A stretch of 64,000 nucleotides of DNA. Source: Tubiluchus corallicola. Lineage: Eukaryota > Priapulida > Priapulimorpha > Priapulimorphida > Tubiluchidae. Positions 32,426 to 45,300 of the stretch are shown in pieces. The translations under genes were made by a program, and so were the position numbers. Positions within the stretch are counted from its first letter, which is position 1; each line of letters starts with the position of its first letter. The stretch spans positions 1 through 64,000 of the forward strand of contig JAQGDQ010000016.1 in the NCBI GenBank assembly GCA_030141605.1, written 5' to 3'. The notes below the pieces were generated by a model. That model saw only the letters and a program-made list of their open reading frames with translations. It was not told the origin of the DNA and ran no database searches.

Positions 32426-35400
32426 ATGACAGCGCCCGTTGTCGAAGCACGTGTGATAAATGAAAAGGTTAATTTGAAGCGTTTACATTTAAATTCATCC
32501 AAATTACCTTCGGGGGTTAATATTTATTATCAATACAACACTTTTTTTTAATTATTTCCCTGATTCAACTTTAAACACTCACGAAACTTTAATTTCTACC
32601 GATGTTATGTATTCCACGATTCAGCTTTAAACACTCATGAAGCTTCAATTTTCTTTTCGAAATTAAATTAATAAATTTTTTCCTCCCTTCTTACGGACAT
32701 TATTTTTTGAGCTCACCAGCTTTAGATTAGATTAATTGGTAGTAAATCTTGTTTTTGGTTTTGTAAAAGATTTGGCTTTGTAAGATAAATGCTATAGTGT
32801 GGACTTGATGACCTTTCGGTCTTTTGCCACCCTGTCTCTCTTAGCTGTCACAACATTTGTTAAAGCTATGTTTACTACATTAGTGAGACAAATATATATT
32901 ATTCTGTATTTTGTATAGGTAAAACACATGTTAGTGCCTTCTTTAATTCTATGCTTAAGTTAGTTATGCGTTTTACAGGGAAAGTGTTTGTTTGCTAAAA
33001 AGTCGTTTCACCATGATGAAGTTATACTGGAGGAGGCGCCACTTGTCAGCTGTCAGTTTGTGTGGAACAAGTTTTACAATTACCGAGCTTGCGACTACTG
33101 CATGCGGCCACTAGAAACAGCTGAGGAAAATGCCAGACGTCTGACTGGTAATCTTCATCTTCGTCTTCCTCATCTGGAATGCTGTGCAGTACAGAAGCTT
33201 TCGCACGTTGTTTGTCCGCATTGTCAGGTAACATTTTACCTCTGTGAGGCAAAATGTCTACACTTTTAGTAAACTGCTGCGCAATTGTATGAAAGTTGTC
33301 CATACCCTCAGGTACAGTTCTCTAACTGTTAGGGCAATGTTTCGCTGCGTTGATAAACTTTTCTAGTGTTTCTGTTGGGTACTTGGGTGTCCGCGTAATT
33401 ACCCGTATTGTTTATTACCTGAGCTATTAGCTGACTCATTGATTAAGCGTGCAATGAAGTAATTAAGGTTTGTCAGATAAGACCATGTGCCTTGTGTGTG
33501 AAAACACTAACTTTTGCCACTCACAGCTCATGTGTTCAGGCCTTCAGGGTGTAATAAATGAATGCCTGTTGTTAACATTACATTGCTATTAGTTAAAATA
33601 CACCAGTGAACATAAATTTGTTTATTTGTGAACATAAATGATTACAGTTTCTTCATTGCCATTGAATTTTACCAATCGGGTACCCGGGTACCCAAGAGGT
33701 ATAAGGAATAGGGTACCCGAGTCTAATTTTTGCTACCCGTGTAAACACTAAACTTTTTTGACAACACATAAGACAGCGAGGTATCATCTTGGATTAGCTA
33801 ACTGTTATTAGATATTATTAACTGTTAAAAATGTGATACAAACCCTGTGTAATTAGTAAAATTACTTCGCTTGGGAACTCCTTTTTTGAATTCTTTCACC
33901 AATGATGTCGTTCATTGGCTGAAGAAATGTAATGCTGTCAGAAGTATAAGCTTTACAAAAAATTTGATTGTTATATTTTTGCGTAAACATTAGGCAAGCT
34001 GCAGAAGTTTTAATTAGTGTAAGCAGAGCGTGATTACAGAAAGCCACGACACGGTTAAGAAATGTCAGAAAGTCCATCAGTTGTGTCATAATTTTCATGT
34101 GAATGGCGGCAACCACCATGCCTGAAAATTTCAATGCAACAGTAGTATAAATTAACTTTGTTATATTTTTCTTTCTAAGTTTAAGTGTCAACAGTAAAAT
34201 AAACCCAACATGCTAAGTGACTTGCCTTTTCGTTTAATGTTTTTTTTCCAAGAAAATATAATAAGCGTCTGAAGCCTTGATAAAATAAAGAAATGATTTT
34301 GGGTTTTAACCCGATGACTAGTGGTATTCTTCCGTCTTTTTCAAGGTCGTTTATTGCTGTGACGAGTGTAGACAAGCAGCATGGAGTCGTTATCATCAGG
34401 TACTGTGTCAAGGGTCCTCGATTGCCGATCCCCTGCATCCGTTAAATATCTTACAAGAAACATGGAGGTGAATAATCAACATCACTGTATTCAGCTTTGT
34501 TATTTCATATTTTAACAAGGATATAAAATTTCATTTATTAACCCCAATTAGTCGGAACTGGTACTGGCAATTTACTGGTGTGACCACGATTTTCTTACCG
34601 GATGACTTATGTTTTCACAAGCTAATAAAATATTATGTTATTTTTATTAATTAATAGACAAGAAAACATTCCTCATAAATAAAGCTAAAAATATTCATCT
34701 TGAAATTTTATCTATCATTTACATGCTATCTTATGGTGTAGGGAGCTTGTATTAACAGTAACCCTGTACAAAATTTGTAAATTTTTAAACTCACATGTTG
34801 GCTGCTAGGCAAGCCATTTTAACAGTAAGTTGCTTAAAACAAGTTCAGGTAACATTGCACAAATCATCAGACCATGCCTAACACACTCTTTGTTAACTAA
34901 GCAAAAGTATAAATTATTTTATATTGTCCACTGCGTAACATTGCGTAAACTTTGAAAAAATAATCAGAGCATTCTTAGCACACCGTTCACTAACTAAGCC
35001 AAAGTGTAAATTATATTATACTGCCAAGAAGATCAATAATGTGTTTATTGATAAGCCAATGGTGATACAGTGATGTTTTACCAGTTGGCGTGAATATTTT
35101 AAATGATTAGGAATTCTGTTTTTCAGTTACATAACTATTTCAAATGGCTAAGCATAATGATAAGTAATATAACTTTATATGGAATTTTTTCTTGGGATAT
35201 TTGTACTTTAAAGTTCCCTTTTTCCCTTTATAAATGGCTTGTGTCTCCTATCAAGTTATGGTAAGAAATTCTTTGCAAATGCAATACCACAAATTTGATA
35301 AAACAATGTCTAAACGAGTTATGAAACTTAATCAAGATCTTGGCGCTATTGAATTACCATTCGTGAAATAATTATTGCCACAAAATGGCGATTACATATT

Positions 35401-36099
35401 AGAGCAGCTTGTTCTTTGCTGTTACATGCACTTTGCCATTTGCTAGTTAGATTGGCACAGCTTCTGCAAAAAAAAAACAAGAGTGTTGTACCTGTCATTT
35501 CAGTGGTGTTCAGTTGTGATGTAGTGCACACATTTGAGAGCTCATGCACTGGCACAATGGTAAAAAACATTTATTAACCAGATTTGCTTAGCCATTGTAT
35601 GCTTCAGATAACAACTGTGCTTACCAAAACACTGCCTATGTAAACCACATAAATTGTAGTCATAATGCGCTCCACTAGCAAAATGCCTCATATCTGTCTG
35701 GTTTCACTAACAGCTAAGAAATTCCGTTACTCAAATCTTATACTCTAAAAATGTAACTTTATTCCAAGAATATTTATCCTACCGACCTATACAGCACCTG
35801 GTTTGTTTCATTTTTTTGTAAGTATTTTTTATTGTGTTTCTGTATTTTGTGCATTTTGTCATTAAGAATCTGTGATAATTACTATTGTTTGTACCCCTGA
35901 TGTTGTATTTTGTTGCGTTTATAATTGATGTACTCTTTGTGTCTGTAATACTTTACATATATTGTATATACTTTTAGCTTATCTTAAAATTTTATAGGCA
36001 GCTGCTATTGCTGCTGCTACTACTATCAACTACAACAAACAACAAGAACAACAACAACAGCTGCTGCTGCTGCTGCTACTGCTACTGCTACTGCTACTG

Positions 36100-36158
<59 letters not shown>

Positions 36159-36180
36159 ACTGCTACTGCTACTGCTACTG

Positions 36181-36239
<59 letters not shown>

Positions 36240-36261
36240 ACTGCTACTGCTACTGCTACTG

Positions 36262-36293
<32 letters not shown>

Positions 36294-36297
36294 ACTG

Positions 36298-36330
<33 letters not shown>

Positions 36331-39300
36331 TTTTTTGTTTGCTGTTCATTTAATAGCTGCATTTATAAATTGACTGCATTGCTTGCTTTTTGTGTATATT
36401 TGTCACATTATGATTACTGATTGCTTTTGTTCATTTATTACATTTAAGACTTACTACGCAAATTTTCTTCCTTCTGTTTTTTTTTGTTGTTGTGCATTCA
36501 TGATTTAACTACATTTTCGTTCATTTGGTGCAGTTTAGTTCATTCGCTGCATTTATGATTTAACCACATTGCTTGCTTTTTTGTTGTTGCATTCATGACT
36601 TCACTGCATCTTGTTCAGTTGTTGTTTTAATTTTTAACTACATTATTTGCTTGCTTTTTTTCCATTGGTGTAATTATAATATAACTGCTTTGCATTATGT
36701 TTATTTGCTACACTTAAGATCTAACCATGTATTATTCACTTAACCATGTAGTCTGCCGTGTTTTATACTATTCCTAAGTTATATAGGGGTGGCTGACTTG
36801 ATGACCTCCTGGTCTTTCACCACCCCATCTCTACACACTTTACAAAACTTATTGTATTTGCGCTATAAATATTATATTAGAGATAAATAAACCTTTTGAA
36901 TTGAATTGAATACTACTACTACTTTGCAATACATGTTAAACACTGAGAATGTAACAAACTGGTGTTTTTTTCCGTCGTTTATTTTAAAATCCTTTGTTTC
37001 AGAAATGCGCATTTTCCACCGGAAACGGCAACGATAATGTTGATTGCTCGGATGATCGCCACAGTGATGCAGGTATTGTTGGAAGTATATATATATATGA
37101 TCATCATTCGTGTTGTTCATTCGTATACCTTCGCTTAAAGGGGAAGAAAAAGAAATTCTAAGGTATAAGCCAAAAAAATTTCCATTCAGAGTTATATGAC
37201 CTGTTTGAAAGACATGTAACTGAAAATAAAATTCGTAATAATTTAAAATTTTTGCACCCTGGTAATGCATCACTGTGTCATTATTCCAGTGTGCACCACT
37301 TGTTCACAAAAAAAACATTATTAATCTTATTAATAAGCCTAAGCAACTTAAGCTTTAGCTTATATTAGTAAAGTGTGTGCTACGAACGATGTGATTTTTA
37401 AGCTTTATTTATGAATAGCATTTTCTAGACACATGTAAGCAGTTAATCTCTGTGTCTTTACCACACTTTTGTATTTGTGTTTTTTGCCAACGTGCTTTAC
37501 ATATATATTGTTTTTATCATAGACAGTATTTTACTATCGGGTGTGAGTAAAATAAAAAAAAATATTGAACTGCAGGTGGTACCTTGCCAACAAGAGCTAT
37601 AACTACCCAGGTTGGTTTGGTAACAGCAGGTGCGAAGGCCAGGTAGTCTAACTCTTTTGACATTCATCCACGAAATAACAGAATGATGTGTGAGAAAAAC
37701 AATACCTTTATTGGCAAATTACATGAAGTAGATTAAAAAATAAAGATGAAATAGAGTTTACACTGTCATAGATTAACCTAGCTGAACCAGTGAAAGAGCA
37801 GAGAAAACCGCTTTTATACAGGTCAGATGCATGACTTGGCTTCAACAGAAACTTACATTTAGCATAAAAGGGGTGTTCAGTACAATATTAGTGACCTCAT
37901 GTTTACTGCTGTATAGCGATGATCAGTTTCAACGACAATAAACTTCTGCTAGCTTTTTTCACTTAACAACATATTTTTTCTTTGAATGACAAATCTTTAA
38001 CCTGAGCTCCACCAAATTTTGCTTAGCAACATTTTGTACAAAAGAGTCACTGCTAATTGAACTTAAAAGCTACTACAAGTTTACAGTACGACTCATAGCA
38101 GCAAAGCTGTTAATCTGTGTGATACTTGTACTTTACATTAATTTGCAGTGAAATTGGCTTAAAATATGGAAACTGAACAAATTAATTGCTACAATCACAA
38201 TTTAGACACAATAGCTTTGTACTTAAAGCTGTAAAGGAAATTGCTGATTTCATTTATTAAGACTGCAACTGAGAGACTAGAATCTGGATTACCAAGTGTC
38301 ATAATACATTTGGATTTTCCAGATAAGTGTTTTGTGGATCGTTTGTGATGCTGTTATTCAGAAATTAGGTTAGAGAGATCTGTGCACTTCAAAGTGTTGC
38401 GTGTGAACACACATATCGATAAGAAGAAATTATGAAATCTAAAAATTCATTTCCACCAATAACCGGTGATGGGGTATTGATGTTTGTGATGAAGTCTATT
38501 ATCAGTTTAAAGTTTGTTATGTGTTTTGAGGCATTGTGCTCCAATTAGCATTCTTTCATCAATGTTATACAAGTTGTTTGTCTAGTGTTGCCAGACAAAC
38601 ATCTGGAAATATTGAACAGCTGGCCAAGGGTGTAATTCTCTTATTCTCATGGTCTGATTCTCATTCTCACGGTATTTGAAGTTTCTCACATATTTTGGGA
38701 TGTTGTTTTCTTGTCAACACAAGTCTTACAACATGTAGAGTTGTTTGTTTGTTATCAGAGAAACGTGTGGCAACGTGTTTACATCGAAAAGGTGTAATTC
38801 TCTTGTTGACTCAGCTATTGCTGCTTGATGCTGCTCTTTTAAATGGTTTTGTGGACACATGCACAGCTCTTATGAAGTGTCTGCTAAACATTGTCCCCAA
38901 GTGAAGACAGTTCTTTTTGCTTTCAATGCTATTAAGAATAAATAGTCAACAAAGCATAATAAAAAATGTTAATTGAGTGATTGACAATTTAGTTTAATGG
39001 TTATGAAGGTTTTTCAGATTACTGTGCAATCAACAACTGTCAGTGCAAATAGACAGAGAAGTGGTTGACTGCTAAACTTTCCTCCAGCATCGAGCTGAAG
39101 CTTAAAGCTACACCTGCTGCTGCAGTAGGCGTTGCGTAATAGACTCAGTTTGGGACCGAAGTGTTTTGACCCAATTAACCGACTGAACTCATTAACCAAT
39201 GGGTGTAGCATTACTGGCGTAGAAATATGAGTCATCAGCTTAGTATGTGCTGCGAAGGTTTTTAATGAATTTTAGAAATGAAGTAATGCTAAATTTCTTT

Positions 39301-42300
39301 GTGCAGTTAAAAATTAAAATAAATATACAAGGGATAGGCTTATCTCTTGCAACGTAGTTGGAATTGAATCGCAAGTGAATCGGGTGTGACTAAAACAGTT
39401 TCTGAATCGTCTGTTCACTTACATTGCTCCATGACATAGCCAGTAAATGTAGTGCTTTCTAGAAATTCTTGGGTAACGAGGTTAACTGCAGTGGACGAGC
39501 TGGTAACAAGTTCAAAGCAAAACTGCTGCGCTAACCTGTTAGCGCTTGATAAACGTACCTGCTTACAAACAATAGGGTACTTAACACGATTGTTTCTACA
39601 TGTATTATGGTACCCAAAAGCGAAGTAAAGATAACATAGTATGAAATGCTGTTTGGGCACATACAAATGTCTTATGTTAAGTATGTGAAGGAAAAATATT
39701 GAGTCAATTATGCAGAGTTATTTGAGTCAATTACCGACAGTTTTTATGTACATTTGAATAGAAGCGTTTTTGAGTCAATTAAGCAACTGAGTTTATTAAC
39801 TGTGTCTATTAAGCTGCGCCTACTGTATTAGTTTAGTAAAAATTCTACTAGATGGGAATACCAGTGCTGCTGACAATGTTTCCCTTAGAATGCTTTCGGG
39901 GTGTCCGTGTGATTGATGATCTTTCAGAATGACCAAAGAACATCTTGAGTCACTATTTCTTTATTTAGCAATGCCCTCTGGAAATACTTCAAACTTTTCT
40001 ACTCTATCAGATGGCACTAGCAGTGCTTATAGATGGTCTCATACTGTGCTCATAGTGGCTGTGTGCATAGTAGTAGTATTGACCTTGGTTATAATTAGTG
40101 GCAATTTGTTACTTATGATTGCTGTTTACAAGCATGAACAGCTACAGACAAAAATGAATGTGCTTATCGTGTCACTAGCCGTAACAGATTTATTGTATGG
40201 GCTGTTGGGGCTGCCTTTAGAAATCTTGTTTTGGCAATTTCGATCAGGTCATGGATTGCTTTTAGTCACTGTTCAAATAGTGTTTAGTGTCGGTACAACA
40301 CACCTGTGGCTGATAGCCATTGAGAGATACCTGGCGGTTTTACATCCTTACAAGTACAACGTTTACATTACTAGAAGAACGTTAGCTGTTGCCATAGTTA
40401 CAGCATGGTTTTACTCAATCATTTTGGTGTGCTTGGAAATGCATGTCGCTGCCATTATCAACATAAACACATTTTTTTTGCCCATGTTTATTATGTTGCT
40501 ACTGTATGCATTAATATGGAAAGCGGCGAGGAGGCAGCTCTTGCAAATTCACAATCAAAACCGGGAAGCTCGCGTAAAAGTGACAGAGATGAAGGCTACA
40601 AAGACTCTGACCATTGTCACCGCAGTGTTCTTTATTTGTTGGGGCCCACCGCTGATTGCATCACTAATCACCAAGCTGACTAGATTCTCCGTGTCCGACA
40701 AAATTTATAAGCTTCTTGTGTTGCTTGGCCTCTGCAACAGTGCTGCCAATCCAATAATATATGCAGCTTCCCACAGTAAGTTCAGAATGGCCTTCAAGAA
40801 GACCATTAGATGCGAGTGAAAGTGACTGGATAAGTGATTTAACAGTAAATGTTAATGATTATAAAGAAATGCTTTTTTGGTAGTTTGTCTCACAGAGATC
40901 CTGCCCTTCTAGCAAGACTGTGGTTAACAACCTTCGCTGTGTCCGACTGAAAACTCTGACTTCACAAGGTGCAGGGAGAATGAGTATAGCGTATGCTTAA
41001 TTTAGCTAGCAAGTAGAATTGCCAGAAATCAGTCGACTCACAACTTGGTGAATTGAAAAAAGGAATTGAAATCCTGATTTCGGCTAATTCTAATAATTGT
41101 TCTTCTATGGTTTAAAACAGTAGAACTAAAATCACTGTTATTGTTTTTTGCAATGTTATTTTGATTTCTTAATTGTTGTTATTAAAGCATTAATTCACAG
41201 TAAGATTGCATTAAGATTTTTTAACTGAAATATGTTAATACAGTCGCAAGTTCGAAATTATTGCTCTACATTTAGAATAGAGAGTGAAACTGTACTTTGT
41301 TAATGTTGCAACTGACGTCAGTTAATTAAAACGATTTGATGGCATTTACTGAGAACCTCCTGAATTCAGAACATTTCAAAACATTATGAAGCCTTTTTTC
41401 TGCATTATTTTTTTTGGACTTGAGATCCATTTGTACTGTGCAGATGCTGAATCCAAGTTTGAGTCTGTGCCAAATCCAATTCCGGATATTGGACTGGTTT
41501 AACTCTGGCCTGTGTGTGGACTTGATTTGCCTGAATGAACCAGGAATGAACAAATGGCTGGTATTCCTGTTTCAGTGTTAAAGCAGTAATAGAGAAATCC
41601 CATTGGGTGATAAGTCTTAATTGCTGTAAACTGAGGCACCATCTAGTTAGATGACACACATCATCTAGGATTTGGTTTCGGATTTTCCAGGTGGATCACA
41701 TCTGATGGCGCTCTGGAGAGATTAAGTTTGACAGGCCGCTGCACTTAGTGATCTTCTGCCTGAATGTTGAACACAATTGGATAATTCAGACTTTTAAACA
41801 GAGGAGTAAAATGCCTAGATTATAATGCTAATTGCAATCTCAGTGGAAATGAGATGTTTGAACTTCCCTTGCATGTTGGAGCCATTTGTTCTCACTTCCA
41901 TTTGCTGATCAACTACAATCTCATTGGTGATGCAGTGCAGCATTGTGTATTTGCTGATGCTAGACAAACACTCAGTCAATTGTCAAATGTGTGGCACTCG
42001 TGACAGTTCAGCTGCTATTGCCGCTTTCCGTAAGTGAAAGCACATTCATTTGCTTGCTATGTCTGTAAAGGCATAAAGCATAAATGTTTAATGCGTTATT
42101 ACATTTGCAGTTTAGAAATTGTTGATCTACACATAGATCTGATGATGAAAAAGTTTTAAATTTAATACCACGACTGACAGCAGTTAACTAAAACTGTATG
42201 ATGTTGCTTACCGAGAGCGTCTTGCATTCAATTTGCAATCAGTTTTACCAGCTATTTCTTAACCATTTTTAAAATCCAACCTTCTTGATGTACAAAGCCG

Positions 42301-45300
42301 CAGTTGTCTCGAAGTCCTTAGCTATTTGTACTATACAAGATGTTCACTTAATTTTCACTGTTTTGATATTGTAATGGTTTTTCGTGCCTGTGTAATTTTG
42401 GTGTGCTAAATGTACAGATTGGAATCTTTTGGTTTAATTTTTAGCACTGAAAATGACATTTTTATGCCTGGAGTGATTGTCAATAAACGATGTGATGAAC
42501 ACATATGATGTAACACAGAATAGTTTCTTTGCTTTTGCCTGGCAGCATTGAACAGCAGACCAAGGGTGTGAGTCTTTCATTTGCTCAGCTGCTCCAGCTT
42601 GATTCTGCTCTTTTATTTTGTGGGCAAACGTGCCACTCTCCATATGAAACATTCTCTCTGCAGCATCAAGTGAAAACAGGTCTCCTTATTTTCGATACTA
42701 GTAAAGATACAATAGTTATGAAGCATATAAAAGAACTTTAATTGAATATTCGACAATTTAGTTTAACTGTTATGAAGGTTTTTCAGAGTACTGTGCAATA
42801 CACAACTGTCACTGTGAAAAGGCAAAGAAGTAATGGGTTTCTAGCATTTTCTCTAGCATTGAGCTGAAGCTTAAAGCTACACTTGCTGATGTTAGTTCAG
42901 TAACAATTCTACTAGATGGGAATACATGTCATGTAAACCGTGCTGCTAACAGTATGTTAACTTTCATAATATAGTGACTCTATTGACAGTTTTCGTTGGA
43001 TCAGAGAAATCAGCTAGAATGTGAAAAGTTCTTTAATTATCCACTGGAAATTGAATTCAAGTCGTTTGCATTCTCTGTTGCTGCTTTTTCTGCTACGCCA
43101 TTGAGAAACCTCACTTTTAAGAGGTGTAATTTACAATGGCAGCTGATTGGGTTTTTCTAATGAAATCTGAACAGTGTTTGCTGTGAATGTTTCCCTTGGG
43201 AAGCTTTCGGGGTGTTCGTGTGGCTGATGATCTTGCGGAGTGACCAAAACTCATCTTATATTCGTTACTTCTTTATTTGGCAATGTCCTCCGGAAATGTT
43301 ACAAATTTTTCTCTACTGGCAGATAGTAGTAAAATTGCTCGTAGATGGCCTGATGCTGTGCTTGCAGTCATTTTGTGCATAAAAATAGCGTTAGTTGTGG
43401 TTATTATTACTGTTAACTTTTATTAACTGTGGTCGCAGTTTGCAAGTACAAAGAGCTTCAGACAAAAATGAATGTGCTTATTGTGTCACTAGCTGTAACG
43501 GATCTATTGTATGGGCTGTTGGGGCTGTCTGCAGAAATCTCGCGTTTGTTTTCTCAAACACATCTTGTAGAATATTTAGAGATTGTTCGCTTGGTAATGT
43601 TTAGTGCGGGTACAGCACACCTGTGTCTGATAGCAATTGAAAGATACCTTGCGGTTTTACATCCTTACAAGCACAACACTTACGTTACGATAAGAATGCT
43701 AACCATTGGCATATTTGTAGCATGGCTTTACTCAGTCGTTTTGGTGTGCCTGGATGAAAACATGTTTGTGATGCGTGATGTTTTTGCAATAATTGTAGTT
43801 TTCTTACCTATGTTTGTCATGCTGATGTTGTATGTATGGTATGGAAAGCTGCAAGAAGGCAATTATTGCAAATTCATGATCGAAACCGGCAAACCAACAC
43901 AACAGTGACCGAAATGAAGGCGACGAGGATTTTGATAGTTGTTACTATCGTATTTTTGTTACTTTGGGTCCAGTGGTGATCGTCGAGCTCCCCACATTCT
44001 CTGTGCCGGAAGATGTTTTTCAGGCCATCCTACTCCTCAGTCTGTGCAACAGTGCTGCCAATCCAATAATATATGCGGCTTCACACAGTAAGTTTAGAAC
44101 GACCTTCAAGAAGATCATAAGATGCGAGTGAAAATAAAGTGTTACTGATTTTAAACTGATGTGCTTTTGGATAGAAATTTGAATGACTCAAAGAAACAAT
44201 GGCATTTTCGAAGCTATTATGTATTTACTAAAACAGATCTATCAAGAGAACATTTTGTTCACACCCACTAATGTTTTTGGTTGAATTACTAGAATGGCCA
44301 TTCTAAGCAAGTTTAATTTTTTCTTTTCCAATACAAAGAAAATGCGCAGCAAAATGTTTGATGAACCTCAGATTTGTCATGTTGTGCCAGAACTGAGTGC
44401 AGCAAGAATGAGTACATCAGTTATTATATTTGAGTAGCCTAAGGCACAAAGTCGGTTCCAGAAATCTGCCGACTCATATCTGCTGAAGCAAGTAAAATTT
44501 CAGCTCTGACTGTTTGTAACAACTATCTTCCATCCATATTAAAACTAGAGCAACTAGATTCATACTTGGTCGACTTATTCTGTGTTCTTGATAGAACAAC
44601 CAGTGGAATTGCATTGCAAAGTTATGTTGTTTCTTGCTAACCCCGTAAACAAGCTACTGCATAACTTCGTCACATGTTCATGCAGTTTACTGCTAAATTC
44701 TATTACATTTTTTTAGGTATTGATACAGATGATTAATTGTTACTAGATTGTTGACAGTGAACATTTCATTTTTTAATTTGGTAGTACCTGGGACTGATTT
44801 TCCTTCTTGAACAAAAAAACGTTTAGTTGTTAGATAATGTTTTGGAATTTTTATAATTTTGAATAAGTGAAATTTAATATGCCTACATGCCTAAATGTAT
44901 TTTTAGCATAGTAAGTGAAATAAAGAGAAGAAATTTAAGACAGGTCTTAAATTCGACACCTTGCCTTCAAACTAGAAAAAAAGGGAAGCAAGAAAAAAGA
45001 GAAACAAGAAAAAATACTTTTTTAATCCATTTTTTCAGTCTGAGTGCAAGGCTTCGAATTCAAGATGAGCATTAATCAAATTAATTCAAATTAGAATTCA
45101 ACTTAATTAAGTGTAGTAATATGTACTGAGCAAGACTACATTCACGATAATATTGCGCATTCGGACTGATACATTTCCTCGCCAAGTAACTCTCAAGCTT
45201 GTTCAGACGAGAGAGCAAAACTTCCTTCGACAGTAAGCGCAAGCTGACGCTCGCTTCTCTGTTTGCTACAAGAAGTGTCAAGTGTAATTCGTCAAGCTGT

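Noticed and set aside
33046-33303. Minus-strand ORF opposite SMYD5 exon 2
   Set aside because: Antisense shadow of a well-supported exon, with no similarity to any family I know.
36008-36373. Poly-Cys, poly-Ala and poly-Ser ORFs on both strands
   Set aside because: They are the CTG/CTA microsatellite read in different frames.
43429-43908. Second functional GPCR
   Set aside because: The open part covers only helices 2-5; flanking parts of the receptor are in other frames with stops.
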